This document shows, piece after piece, positions 1 through 7,846 of a DNA stretch of 64,000 nt. The notes below the pieces were generated by a model. That model searched no databases, was not told the origin of the DNA, and worked only from the letters and a program-made list of their open reading frames with translations. The position numbers were made by a program, and so were the translations under genes. The stretch comes from Streptomyces sp. NBC_00490 (lineage in GTDB: Bacteria; Actinomycetota; Actinomycetes; Streptomycetales; Streptomycetaceae), in the NCBI RefSeq assembly GCF_036013645.1, contig NZ_CP107869.1:7316001-7380000 (forward strand), given 5' to 3'. Positions within the stretch are counted from its first letter, which is position 1. Each line of letters starts with the position of its first letter.

Positions 1-2
1 TG

Positions 3-242
3 CTCGTCCCCGCGGGCGCCCTGGAGCGGCCTCTCGTCAGGCGGCTCGCCGCTCTGCTGCCGGTCGCCCTGCTTGCCGCGCTCACGGCTCAGCAGACCTT
101 CGCCGACGGGCGCGACCTCGTGCTGGACGCCAGGGCCGCGGGGCTTGCGGCGGCCGCGCTCGCCCTGGTGCTGCGCGCCCCCTTCCTGGTCGTCGTCGCG
201 GCGGCCGTGGTGGTGACAGCGGGCGTGCGGGCCATCGGGTGA
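3..242 (+). CDS. AzlD-like branched-chain amino acid transport protein, C-terminal fragment
   Basis: An open frame enters from the left edge and stops at TGA 240-242, giving about 79 residues that are almost all hydrophobic. Segments such as LAALLPVALLAALTAQ and LVVVAAAVVVTAGVRAIG read as transmembrane helices. The Q-T-F-A-D turn after the first helix is typical of the small AzlD subunit, which works with AzlC in exporting branched-chain amino acids. Family assignment is inference from the tail only. The start and any azlC partner would lie left of the window. Confidence 0.6.
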   Translation, partial: LVPAGALERPLVRRLAALLPVALLAALTAQQTFADGRDLVLDARAAGLAAAALALVLRAPFLVVVAAAVVVTAGVRAIG

Positions 243-275
243 GGACAGCCGATCGAGCGGGCCGGCAAGCCGAGA

Positions 276-1220
276 TCAGCCGATGGAGCGGCCGTACGCC
301 CGCAGGGTGCGTAGTGCCGCGATCGTCACTATGGGGCGTGCCTCCAGGGCCGCGCTCGGGGCCCATTGATGCCGGCGGACCGGCCAGCCGCCGTCCTCCT
401 GCTGCTCGCCCGTCAGGAAGTCCAGGGAGCGCTCCATCTCCTCGTCCGTGAACCACGCGCGCGCGAGCGAGTGCGGGGTCTTCGCGTAGTCGTGCGGGAA
501 GTGGTGCTCACCTGGGGCGTAGCCGGGCGACACCGGGGAGGAGTCGAGGCGCTCCTGGTCCAGGGCCGCGAGACGGTTCTCGCGCACCAGGCGGCCGAGC
601 CGGTCGGCGGCCGCCTCCGCGCGCGGACGGTCGGAAGCGGAGTCCAGGAAGGCCACGGCGGCCTGCACCTCGTACGGGTGCGACTCCCGCAGGGACTCGA
701 CCGCGTGCCAGCAGAAGTCCGTGGCCCGGAACAGCCACGCGTGCCACACCTCGTTGCGGTGCAGCAGGCCCACCACCGGGCCGGTGGCGAGGAGCTCGCT
801 GGGCGGGTCGTCCACGATCGGGATGAACGGGGCCGCGGGATAGCCGCGCTGACTGGGACGGATCGCCGGCAGGGCGCCGTCCGGGGCGGAGACCGAGGTC
901 AGATAGCGGCACACCCGTTCCACGCGCTGTCCGCCGCAGCGGCCGATGGCGTCCAGGACGCGCAGCGCGTGACCGGCGTGCAGCGGCTGGCTGACCGGGC
1001 CGCGCAGGTCGGGCTCCAGCGCGTGGCCGTATCCGCCGTCCTCGTTGCGGTAGGCGTCCAGCGCGGTCTCCACCGGATCGGCGTTCCCGTTCAGGAAGTG
1101 GTGCGCGAAGAGGCGCTGTTCCAGCACGCGCGCGGTGATCCAGACGAAGTGCTCGGCGCGGAAGAGCGGGGAGCGCGCCGGGGGCGTCGGGGGGAGTGGG
1201 GAAGCTCCTGTTTCGGCCAT
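276..1220 (-). CDS. Conserved protein with terpenoid-cyclase/prenyltransferase-like alpha-toroid
   Basis: A 314-residue protein read leftward, starting at ATG 1220. It contains QEDGGW and EDGGYGH, the QW-like repeats seen in the alpha6/alpha6 barrel of squalene-hopene cyclases and protein prenyltransferases. However it is half the length of a cyclase and has no DXDD motif, so catalysis is not implied. It faces the preceding AzlD-like gene and is divergent from the DUF3046 gene at 1301. Fold assignment is by motif only; the substrate is unknown. Confidence 0.6.
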   Translation of the reverse strand: MAETGASPLPPTPPARSPLFRAEHFVWITARVLEQRLFAHHFLNGNADPVETALDAYRNEDGGYGHALEPDLRGPVSQPLHAGHALRVLDAIGRCGGQRVERVCRYLTSVSAPDGALPAIRPSQRGYPAAPFIPIVDDPPSELLATGPVVGLLHRNEVWHAWLFRATDFCWHAVESLRESHPYEVQAAVAFLDSASDRPRAEAAADRLGRLVRENRLAALDQERLDSSPVSPGYAPGEHHFPHDYAKTPHSLARAWFTDEEMERSLDFLTGEQQEDGGWPVRRHQWAPSAALEARPIVTIAALRTLRAYGRSIG

Positions 1221-1288
1221 GCGTCAGACCGTAGGGCGGAAAGCGTTCTCGGCAAGCGGTCCCGGACGAGGCCCACTCTCAGGGGCGG

Positions 1289-1294
1289 GATACT
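1289..1294 (+). promoter_or_regulatory. Candidate -10 box (GATACT) for leaderless DUF3046 mRNA
   Basis: GATACT lies exactly six bases before ATG 1301, the spacing expected when transcription starts at the start codon. No Shine-Dalgarno sequence is visible between them. Confidence 0.4.
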
Positions 1295-1300
1295 GGTGTC

Positions 1301-1495
1301 ATGCGGTTGACGGTCTTCTGGCAGCGGATGGCGGAGCACTTCGGTCCGGGCTCCGCCGAGACCTTCGCGCGTGACCACGTCATGGCGGAGCTCGGTGGGC
1401 GCACGGTGTACGAGGCGCTGGACTGTGGCTGGGAGGCCAAGGACGTGTGGCGTGTGGTGTGCGGCGTCATGAACGTGCCTCAAGAACAGCGCTGA
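1301..1495 (+). CDS. DUF3046 family small protein
   Basis: A 64-residue soluble protein beginning MRLTVFWQRM and ending MNVPQEQR, rich in Trp. It matches the DUF3046 family, short actinobacterial proteins commonly found near recA/recX, as here. Function is unknown. The start is ATG with no ribosome-binding site and a -10-like hexamer six bases upstream, so the mRNA is probably leaderless. It lies 42 bases before the AI-2E family transporter, but the two are probably separate. Confidence 0.8.
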   Translation: MRLTVFWQRMAEHFGPGSAETFARDHVMAELGGRTVYEALDCGWEAKDVWRVVCGVMNVPQEQR

Positions 1496-1537
1496 CCGGT
1501 CACGAAGATCGGACGCGGGCGGCGCATTGTCGGCCGC

Positions 1538-2803
1538 GTGGGCGAAACTTGCTCCGTGGCACCCACCGACGAGACCGACGAGGTCCCCCAGCACGCGTCG
1601 CCGTTCGGCACGACGCCGCCCACCCGGCCCCCGGCCGACGGACCCACCGGGGCGAACGCGCGCATGCCACGCTGGATTCCGCGTGCCGTGGTGCTGACGC
1701 TCGCCCTCTATGCCGCCTTCCAGTTGGGCACGTGGGCCTTCCACCAGCTCACCGGGCTGCTGATCAACATCCTCATCGCGTTCTTCCTGGCCCTGGCCAT
1801 CGAGCCGGCGGTGAGCTGGATGGCCTCGCGCGGGGTGCGGCGGGGGCTGGGCGCCTTCCTCGTCTTCCTCGCCGTGCTGATCGTGTCCGCGGGCTTCGTG
1901 ACCCTGCTCGGCACCATGCTGGCGAACCAGATCATCAAGATCGTCGAGGACTTCCCCGCCTACATCGACTCCGTCATCAACTGGATCAACACCCACTTCC
2001 ACACCGAGCTGAAGCGGGTGGACGTGCAGGAGGGGCTGCTGCGCTCCGACTGGTTGCGCAATTACGTGCAGAACAGCGCCACCGGCGTCCTGGACGTGTC
2101 CGCCCAGGTTCTCGGCGGGCTCTTCCAGCTGCTGACGATCTCGCTGTTCTCGTTCTACTTCGCCGCGGACGGCCCGCGACTGCGCCGTGCGCTCTGCTCG
2201 GTCCTGCCGCCCGCCAAGCAGGCGGAGGTGCTGCGGGCCTGGGAGATCGCCGTCAACAAGACCGGCGGGTATCTGTACTCACGCGGTCTGATGGCGCTGA
2301 TCTCCGGTGTCGCGCACTACATCCTGCTCCAGGCCCTGGGGGTGCCCAACGCGCCCGTGCTCGCCGTCTGGGTGGGGCTGGTCTCGCAGTTCATCCCGAC
2401 GATCGGTACGTATCTCGCGGGCGCGCTGCCGATGCTGATCGCCTTCACGGTCGATCCCTGGTACGCGCTGTGGGTGCTGATCTTCGTCGTGATCTACCAG
2501 CAGTTCGAGAACTACGTGCTGCAGCCCAAGCTGACCTCGAAGACCGTCGACGTCCACCCTGCCGTCGCCTTCGGCTCGGTCATCGCCGGTACCGCCCTCC
2601 TCGGTGCGGTGGGTGCGCTGATCGCCATTCCGGCGGTCGCCACGCTGCAGGCGTTCCTGGGGGCGTATGTGAAGCGGTACGACGTCACGGACGACCCCCG
2701 GGTCCACGGTCACCGCCTGTCGGAATCCAACCTCTTCACACGCGCGCGTGCGCTGTGGACGAGACGGCCCGGGGAGCGGGACTCGAGGGACGATCCCTCC
2801 TGA
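1538..2803 (+). CDS. AI-2E family transporter (predicted permease)
   Basis: A 421-residue integral membrane protein of the AI-2E/UPF0118 permease superfamily. There is a polar N-terminus of about 45 residues. Hydrophobic helices follow (RAVVLTLALYAAFQLGTWAF, LLINILIAFFLALAI), and the C-terminal half has QFIPTIGTYLAGALPMLIAF and FVVIYQQFENYVLQPK, the P-x-I-G and E-N-x-x-L/I-x-P signatures of the family. The first start is GTG 1538; GTG 1556 is an alternative that would remove six residues. The substrate cannot be told: members export autoinducer-2 or exchange ions, and most are uncharacterised. Confidence 0.85.
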   Translation: MGETCSVAPTDETDEVPQHASPFGTTPPTRPPADGPTGANARMPRWIPRAVVLTLALYAAFQLGTWAFHQLTGLLINILIAFFLALAIEPAVSWMASRGVRRGLGAFLVFLAVLIVSAGFVTLLGTMLANQIIKIVEDFPAYIDSVINWINTHFHTELKRVDVQEGLLRSDWLRNYVQNSATGVLDVSAQVLGGLFQLLTISLFSFYFAADGPRLRRALCSVLPPAKQAEVLRAWEIAVNKTGGYLYSRGLMALISGVAHYILLQALGVPNAPVLAVWVGLVSQFIPTIGTYLAGALPMLIAFTVDPWYALWVLIFVVIYQQFENYVLQPKLTSKTVDVHPAVAFGSVIAGTALLGAVGALIAIPAVATLQAFLGAYVKRYDVTDDPRVHGHRLSESNLFTRARALWTRRPGERDSRDDPS

Positions 2804-2815
2804 GGGGCGTGCCTG

Positions 2816-3226
2816 TCAGACCCTCGCGGCCTTTCGCAGCGTGGCGACGGCCCCGGCGACGACCAGCCCGGCGAGAGCGATGATTTCGGCGCCGGTCGAG
2901 ACGATGAGCGCGGTGTCCCCCGACCCGAGGTGGTCGCCGGTGTTCGGGGTCAGGAATGCGCCCGCGCCGATGAACAGGCCGACCGTGAGAGCGAGCCCGG
3001 TCGTCCAGCGGTTGGTGCGCCAGAACAGCAGTCCCGCCGTCACCAGTGGGATGACGAGGCCCGGCGGGACGGCCGGGTAGTCCGCACCGGCGGCGATCTG
3101 GCCTGCGATGGATGCGGCCAGCAGGAGCAGGGCGGCCAGGGTGGCGGTGACGGCGGGCGTGCGTGTCGGCAAGGTGCCCTCCTCGGCGGGCTGCACGGGC
3201 TCGTGGGTGCTCTTCGTGGTCTCCAT
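2816..3226 (-). CDS. Small membrane protein, uncharacterised
   Basis: From ATG 3226 this gives 136 residues: a polar N-terminus (METTKSTHEP), then four hydrophobic stretches (AALLLLAASIAGQIAAGA, GLVIPLVTAGLLFW, GLALTVGLFIGAGAF, EIIALAGLVVAGAVATL). The frame stays open to 3343, but the extra 39 residues are Arg/Pro-rich and look non-coding, so the shorter start is preferred. It converges on the AI-2E gene with only 12 bases between. No family recognised. Confidence 0.6.
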   Translation of the reverse strand: METTKSTHEPVQPAEEGTLPTRTPAVTATLAALLLLAASIAGQIAAGADYPAVPPGLVIPLVTAGLLFWRTNRWTTGLALTVGLFIGAGAFLTPNTGDHLGSGDTALIVSTGAEIIALAGLVVAGAVATLRKAARV

Positions 3227-3423
3227 GACCCAAGGCTCGCGAAGGCAGCCTGTCCCGTCGTCGTACGGTCGGAGGCACCGGTCGTACGACGGGGGAAGCA
3301 CGCCGGCCCGGAACCCCGGGCGCCATACCGGGCCGCGCGGCACCGGACAAACCTCAATAGGCCTGCCCCGGCGGGGTATTCGGAAGCGACAGCGGTTTCG
3401 TCGACTTCGAGGAGGTACGTGCC

Positions 3424-3945
3424 GTGCGCGCCTTCAAGCGCTTGCTCGACCGCAGTCTCACCGCGCAGGCGGTCCTGATCTTCCCGCTGCTCCTGGGGTT
3501 CACCGCCCTGTTCCGGCGGCACGAGAACCCGGTCTGGTGGGTGGTTCAGGCCGCGCTCTGCACCGCCATCAGCATCGGGTTCCTGGCCGCGCAGCGTCGC
3601 AGGGTCGGCCGTGTCACCGGCACCGACCCGCGCGGAATCGCCGAGCTCAACCGCAAGCTCCGGCACGGCGAGGTACCCAAGGCGCCCGAGGAGCGGGCCA
3701 CCATGCGACGGCTGATCGACGCGGAACTGGGACGGGTGGAGCGGGGCGGCCGGTGGCTGCCGTACTGGTTGGGTTTCATGGGGCTGATCGCGATCGGAAC
3801 ACTCGCTCTCGGGGTGAGCGCCGGTGCGTGGATCATTCCGCTGGTCCTCGCGGTCGCTGTGGTGGGGTTCTGCTGGTCTCTCCTCTGGGCGCGCCGCCGC
3901 TTCATCGACCGCTGCCACCACATGCGGTCGGCCCTGCAGAGCTAG
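3424..3945 (+). CDS. Uncharacterised membrane protein, 173 aa
   Basis: Begins at GTG 3424, with GAGGAGG at about 3410-3416 upstream. It has two pairs of hydrophobic helices (AVLIFPLLLGFTALF, VVQAALCTAISIGFL; YWLGFMGLIAIGTLALGV, IIPLVLAVAVVGFCW) around a basic cytosolic loop of about 55 residues, and a basic C-terminal tail with two adjacent His. No family recognised. It is followed by the recA control region. Confidence 0.65.
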   Translation: MRAFKRLLDRSLTAQAVLIFPLLLGFTALFRRHENPVWWVVQAALCTAISIGFLAAQRRRVGRVTGTDPRGIAELNRKLRHGEVPKAPEERATMRRLIDAELGRVERGGRWLPYWLGFMGLIAIGTLALGVSAGAWIIPLVLAVAVVGFCWSLLWARRRFIDRCHHMRSALQS

Positions 3946-3993
3946 CTTCACAACGCCGCCACACAGACCACCCGGCAGTGCCGCGTGGTGCGC

Positions 3994-4023
3994 TTGACAC
4001 GGAAATCGAACATCCATTCTGAT
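3994..4023 (+). promoter_or_regulatory. recA promoter (TTGACA, 18 bp, TCTGAT)
   Basis: TTGACA at 3994-3999 is a perfect -35 hexamer. TCTGAT at 4018-4023 lies 18 bp downstream as a plausible -10. The LexA box sits in the spacer and over the -10, a position where a bound repressor would block RNA polymerase. Transcription would start near 4030, leaving a leader of about 150 bases before ATG 4184. Confidence 0.7.
4007..4021 (+). promoter_or_regulatory. LexA (SOS) box of recA
   Basis: CGAACATCCATTCTG: the left half GAAC is exact and the right half is degenerate (ATTC rather than GTTC), a Cheo-type actinobacterial SOS box. It overlaps the recA -10 region. lexA itself is at 43116-43895 in this window. 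Confidence 0.75.
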
Positions 4024-4085
4024 GGGAGTTCCGGCGAGGCGCGCCGTGGGTATTAAGGCACGGTTTCGGTGGAGAAGTGGCCGAG

Positions 4086-4094
4086 TTATCCACA
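4086..4094 (+). promoter_or_regulatory. DnaA-box-like sequence TTATCCACA in recA leader
   Basis: An exact TTATCCACA nonamer in the recA 5' leader. The same nonamer precedes the DUF4192 gene (59438-59446), and the Streptomyces-type TTGTCCACA precedes miaB (20469-20477). Whether DnaA binds is not known. Confidence 0.35.
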
Positions 4095-4183
4095 GGCCGG
4101 ACGGGCGTCGGGGCCCATTGTCAGTGGCAGGCGTTAGCGTCGTTGACGTGAAGCGATCGACTCAAGCAAATCGGGTGGAACCC

Positions 4184-5308
4184 ATGGCAGGAACCGACCG
4201 CGAGAAGGCCCTGGATGCCGCTCTCGCACAGATTGAACGGCAATTCGGCAAGGGCGCGGTGATGCGTCTGGGCGAGCGGCCGAACGAGCCCATCGAGGTC
4301 ATCCCCACCGGGTCGACCGCACTCGACGTCGCCCTTGGCGTCGGCGGCCTGCCGCGTGGCCGTGTGGTGGAGGTGTACGGACCGGAGTCCTCCGGCAAGA
4401 CCACGCTGACGCTGCACGCGGTGGCGAACGCGCAGAAGGCCGGCGGCCAGGTCGCCTTCGTCGACGCGGAGCACGCCCTCGACCCCGAGTACGCCAAGAA
4501 GCTCGGCGTCGACATCGACAACCTGATCCTGTCCCAGCCGGACAACGGCGAGCAGGCCCTGGAGATCGTGGACATGCTGGTCCGCTCCGGTGCCCTCGAC
4601 CTCATCGTCATCGACTCCGTCGCGGCCCTCGTCCCGCGCGCGGAGATCGAGGGCGAGATGGGTGACAGCCACGTCGGTCTGCAGGCCCGTCTGATGAGCC
4701 AGGCCCTGCGGAAGATCACCAGTGCGCTCAACCAGTCCAAGACCACCGCGATCTTCATCAACCAGCTCCGCGAGAAGATCGGCGTGATGTTCGGCTCCCC
4801 GGAGACCACGACCGGTGGCCGGGCGCTGAAGTTCTACGCCTCGGTGCGACTCGACATCCGGCGCATCGAGACTCTGAAGGACGGCACGGACGCGGTCGGC
4901 AACCGCACCCGCGTCAAGGTCGTCAAGAACAAGGTCGCACCGCCCTTCAAGCAGGCCGAGTTCGACATCCTCTACGGGCACGGCATCAGCCGCGAGGGCG
5001 GCCTGATCGACATGGGCGTGGAGCACGGCTTCGTCCGCAAGGCCGGCGCCTGGTACACGTACGAGGGCGACCAGCTCGGCCAGGGCAAGGAGAACGCGCG
5101 CAACTTCCTGAAGGACAACCCCGACCTGGCCAACGAGATCGAGAAGAAGATCCTCGAGAAGCTGGGCGTCGGCGTACGGCCCCAGGAGCCGACCGCCGAG
5201 CCGGGCGCGGACGCCGCGGTCACCGCCGCGCCGGACGACGCCGCGAAGACGGTGCCTGCTCCGGCGGCCAAGGCCGCCAAGCCCAAGGCCGCGGCTGCCA
5301 AGAGCTGA
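4184..5308 (+). CDS. recA: Recombinase RecA
   Basis: A 374-residue RecA. It forms ATP-dependent filaments on single-stranded DNA, catalyses strand exchange, and stimulates LexA self-cleavage. The Walker A loop GPESSGKT is at residues 66-73; [22 protein letters not shown] supplies Walker B and loop L1, and [21 protein letters not shown] loop L2. The C-terminal 45 residues are an Ala/Lys/Pro tail, longer than in E. coli and usual for streptomycetes. The frame is open upstream to 4022, but [11 protein letters not shown] at 4184 is the conserved beginning, and the upstream codons overlap the promoter. It is followed after 4 bases by recX, so the two are probably co-transcribed. Confidence 0.98.
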   Translation: MAGTDREKALDAALAQIERQFGKGAVMRLGERPNEPIEVIPTGSTALDVALGVGGLPRGRVVEVYGPESSGKTTLTLHAVANAQKAGGQVAFVDAEHALDPEYAKKLGVDIDNLILSQPDNGEQALEIVDMLVRSGALDLIVIDSVAALVPRAEIEGEMGDSHVGLQARLMSQALRKITSALNQSKTTAIFINQLREKIGVMFGSPETTTGGRALKFYASVRLDIRRIETLKDGTDAVGNRTRVKVVKNKVAPPFKQAEFDILYGHGISREGGLIDMGVEHGFVRKAGAWYTYEGDQLGQGKENARNFLKDNPDLANEIEKKILEKLGVGVRPQEPTAEPGADAAVTAAPDDAAKTVPAPAAKAAKPKAAAAKS

Positions 5309-5312
5309 CCCC

Positions 5313-6224
5313 GTGACACGACGAACCGACTGGGCCGAGTACGCCCACCAGGACGCTCCGCGTGAGCGGGGCGGGGCAGGCGACGGGGGGTTCTCCGGGC
5401 CGGGCGGCGATGCGTACGGGGACGACGCGGGGTACGGGGGACACGGCCGCGCCGTGTCGTACGGCACCGGGGGAGCGTTCGGCGACGACCGGGTCCACGG
5501 TGCCGGGCAGTCGTACGGCCATGACGGGCCGTACGACGAAGAGCCGGGCGACGGCTCGGTGCCGTCCGGCGGCGGTTCCCGACGTGGGCGCGGTGGCGCC
5601 CGTGGGAGCCGTGCGGCCCGTGGGGAGGGCGGTTCCCGTGGGCGTCGGCAGCGACGCGGCGGGGAGCCGTCCGGTGCGGACGAAGGCGCTCCCTCCTCGT
5701 CGAGGGCCGAGCAGGGGGAGTCTTCAGGGGACCCGGTCGAGCGGGCACGGGCTATCTGTCTGCGCCTGCTCACCGGGACCCCGCGCACGCGCAAACAGCT
5801 CGCGGACGCCCTGGTCAAGAAGGGGATCCCCGACGAGGCGGCGCAACAGGTGCTGTCGCGGTTCGAGGAGGTCGGGCTGATCAACGACAGCGCGTTCGCC
5901 GAAGCCTGGGTGGAGTCCCGGCACCACGGCCGGGGACTGGCCCGGCGCGCCCTCGCCCAGGAGCTGCGGACCAAGGGGGTCGACTCGACACTGATCGACG
6001 AGGCCGTCTCACAGCTCGACTCCGAGCAGGAGGAGGCGACCGCGCGCGACCTCGTCGCCCGCAAGCTGCGCTCCACCCGTGGCCTCGACCGCGACAAGCG
6101 ACTGCGCCGCCTCGCGGGCATGCTCGCCCGCAAGGGGTACCCCGAGGGCATGGCCCTGAGAGTGGTCCGGCAGGCGCTCCAAGAGGAGGGCGAGGACGCG
6201 GAGTTCCTCGACGAGGGGTTCTGA
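5313..6224 (+). CDS. recX: Recombination regulator RecX
   Basis: A 303-residue protein starting at GTG 5313, four bases after recA. RecX binds inside the RecA filament groove and limits its activity. The first 145 residues or so are low-complexity Gly/Arg/Ser/Asp (for example RRGRGGARGSRAARGEGG), an extension common in Streptomyces. The helical RecX domain occupies about 149-300, with typical segments ICLRLLTGTPRTRKQLADAL, FEEVGLINDSAFAEAWVESR and LARRALAQELRTKGVD. The extension may bind nucleic acid, which is inference. Translation is probably coupled to recA. Confidence 0.93.
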   Translation: MTRRTDWAEYAHQDAPRERGGAGDGGFSGPGGDAYGDDAGYGGHGRAVSYGTGGAFGDDRVHGAGQSYGHDGPYDEEPGDGSVPSGGGSRRGRGGARGSRAARGEGGSRGRRQRRGGEPSGADEGAPSSSRAEQGESSGDPVERARAICLRLLTGTPRTRKQLADALVKKGIPDEAAQQVLSRFEEVGLINDSAFAEAWVESRHHGRGLARRALAQELRTKGVDSTLIDEAVSQLDSEQEEATARDLVARKLRSTRGLDRDKRLRRLAGMLARKGYPEGMALRVVRQALQEEGEDAEFLDEGF

Positions 6225-6487
6225 AGCCGCGGGCCGAGTTCGGCGGGGAACTGGGGCCCGGGAGCGTGTCGGGGCTGGGCTCGCGGAAGACTTCGCGGAG
6301 CCGCGATGGAACCCTGACAGGGCGCCGGTGCAGGTGTCCGACCCCGCACTGCTTCCGTCCCTCGGCGAACGGACGTCGAGGGTGGGGTGGGGACACAATC
6401 GCCGCGATCCGGGTCCGCCTCGTCACTGAAGGCAGCGCTGTCGCCGCCCCGCTCCGCTGCGGACCCGAGATCGACCGAGACCCGGCC

Positions 6488-6934
6488 CTACGACGTCACG
6501 GGCAGACCCGAGGCCTTCCACGCCTGGAACCCGCCCACCAGATCCGTGGCCCGGCGCAGCCCCAGCCGATGCAGTGACTCGGCCGCCAGACTCGAGGCGT
6601 AACCCTCGTTGCAGATCACCACGACGCGCAGATCGTGCCCCGTGGCCTCGGGGACGCGATGGCTGCCCCGCGGGTCGAGGCGCCACTCCAGCTCGTTGCG
6701 CTCGACGACGAGGGCGCCGGGAACCAGTCCGTCCCGTTCGCGCAGCGCGGCGTAGCGGATGTCGACCAGCAGCGCCTCCCCGCGCCGGGCGGCGTCGTAC
6801 GCCTCTCGGGCCTCGATCCGCTCATAGCTCGCGCGGACCTGCTCCAGCAACTCGTCGATGCCGACCGGGACTTCGCCCGAACCGTCACCGGGGCCGCCCA
6901 CGCGCTGCTCCTCCCGCGTGCCCGAGCCGCTCAC
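6488..6934 (-). CDS. Rhodanese-domain protein (sulfurtransferase-like)
   Basis: A 148-residue single-domain rhodanese. LLVDIRYAALRERDGLVPGA is the CH2A-like region and VVVICNEGYASSLAAESLHR carries the active-site loop with Cys in the expected place, so sulfur transfer is plausible. It lies downstream of the cysteine dioxygenase with a 4-base ATGA overlap, so the two are translationally coupled. Together they suggest handling of cysteine-derived sulfur, possibly detoxification of persulfide or sulfite intermediates (inference). Confidence 0.85.
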   Translation of the reverse strand: MSGSGTREEQRVGGPGDGSGEVPVGIDELLEQVRASYERIEAREAYDAARRGEALLVDIRYAALRERDGLVPGALVVERNELEWRLDPRGSHRVPEATGHDLRVVVICNEGYASSLAAESLHRLGLRRATDLVGGFQAWKASGLPVTS

Positions 6935-7461
6935 TGCCAGTCCTCCGGGCGCTCCACGTGCTCCAGGCGCAGCACCTGCCCGGTGCGGCTGTAGCGGCGG
7001 ATCTGCGGCAGGGGCGGGTAGTAGGCGTGGACCGAGATCGCGTGCTCGGCGGTGGACTCGTTGAGCACCTCGTGGACGTGGTGCTGCCCGAAGGAGCGCC
7101 CCTTGCCGGCCGTGAGCCTCCGCTCCCGGTCGATGCCGTCGGCGAGTTCCAGGGTCTGCCAGCCGTCCGCGGGGAGGCGGGCGGCGAGCGAGTTCTCCTT
7201 GAGCTCACCGGCGGCCGTCACGAAGGCACCGACGGACTCGGCGTGGTCGTGCCAGCCGGTGCCCGTACCGGGCGGCCAGCCGATCAGCCAGGCCTCGCTG
7301 CCGCCGGGCCCCTTCAGGCGCACCCAGGTGCGGCCCTCGGGGTCGAGCGGGAGCGAGGAGATCAGCTCGGCGTCGGCGGCGGTCCGCCGTACGAAATCGA
7401 GGAGTTCCGCCTGCGTCGGTGTGGAAACGGCGGACACAGAGGGGGAGACAGACACGGGCAC
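6931..7461 (-). CDS. Cysteine dioxygenase family protein
   Basis: A 176-residue cupin starting at GTG 7461. It oxidises L-cysteine to cysteine sulfinate using Fe(II) and O2. The iron ligands are the H-x-H of GTGWHDHAESVGAF and a later His in SFGQHHVHEVLN, as in bacterial cysteine dioxygenases. RTWVRL and EAWLIGWPPG are typical of the family. A short Cys-rich leader ORF with its own promoter lies just upstream (7534-7620), so expression is probably cysteine-responsive. The rhodanese gene overlaps its stop codon. Confidence 0.88.
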   Translation of the reverse strand: MPVSVSPSVSAVSTPTQAELLDFVRRTAADAELISSLPLDPEGRTWVRLKGPGGSEAWLIGWPPGTGTGWHDHAESVGAFVTAAGELKENSLAARLPADGWQTLELADGIDRERRLTAGKGRSFGQHHVHEVLNESTAEHAISVHAYYPPLPQIRRYSRTGQVLRLEHVERPEDWQ

Positions 7462-7533
7462 CGTCCTGATGAGCGTTCGCGGGAAGCGCGCGGCAGCACC
7501 GAAGCGGCGCGCGCTGGAAGGGGGAGGCGAATT

Positions 7534-7620
7534 TCAGCAGGACACGCGACACACGCAGCCCGCATAGCGGACGAGGTCCATATGGACCCTCCGCCACAGG
7601 CGCACACAGGTGTCGGTCAC
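7534..7620 (-). CDS. Cys-rich leader peptide upstream of cysteine dioxygenase
   Basis: A very short ORF. From GTG 7620 it encodes 28 residues; from ATG 7581 (preceded by GGAGG) it encodes 15: MDLVRYAGCVCRVSC, then TGA 7534-7536. Three of the last seven residues are Cys, and the longer form has a fourth near its start. The R-R-V-H-M-D-L-V-R core resembles the actinobacterial 'putative leader peptide' family (R-R-H-V-D-L-x-R-V) found before sulfur and cysteine genes. Slow translation at the Cys codons when cysteine is scarce could alter structure in the 72 bases before the dioxygenase start. The promoter places the transcript start at about 7620, so the long form may be leaderless. Confidence 0.7.
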   Translation of the reverse strand: MTDTCVRLWRRVHMDLVRYAGCVCRVSC

Positions 7621-7627
7621 GATCCGG

Positions 7628-7657
7628 AGTACACCATTGCCGGTGCGGGCCGGTCAA
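7628..7657 (-). promoter_or_regulatory. Promoter of leader peptide/cysteine dioxygenase operon
   Basis: Reading leftward: TTGACC (complement of 7652-7657), an 18-bp spacer, TGTACT (complement of 7628-7633). The expected start point, about seven bases on, falls at 7620-7621, immediately at the GTG of the leader ORF. The spacer contains GCACCGGCAATGG, which recurs before the FAD monooxygenase (9540-9552). Confidence 0.6.
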
Positions 7658-7846
7658 CTCACTGTCACGATGTGGACCTCACGGTGACGGTGCGTACGGC
7701 AGTCACGCACTGGTGTGGCCCGGCCCGTGACCTCGGGCCGAGCCATCCGCACCACTCGGACTCGACCCCGCGACGACCGCGGCCCGAGCTGTCCGGCATG
7801 GTCGACGCGAGCCGGATTCCGCTCCCGTACGAGCTCCCCGGCGTCG

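Noticed and set aside
4022..4183. Upstream extension of recA from ATG 4022
   Set aside because: The extra 54 residues cover the -10/LexA region and are not RecA-like; the conserved start is 4184.
4121..6349. 742-codon open frame antisense to recA-recX
   Set aside because: A GC-skew shadow: no family features, no ribosome site, and the sense strand encodes unmistakable RecA and RecX.
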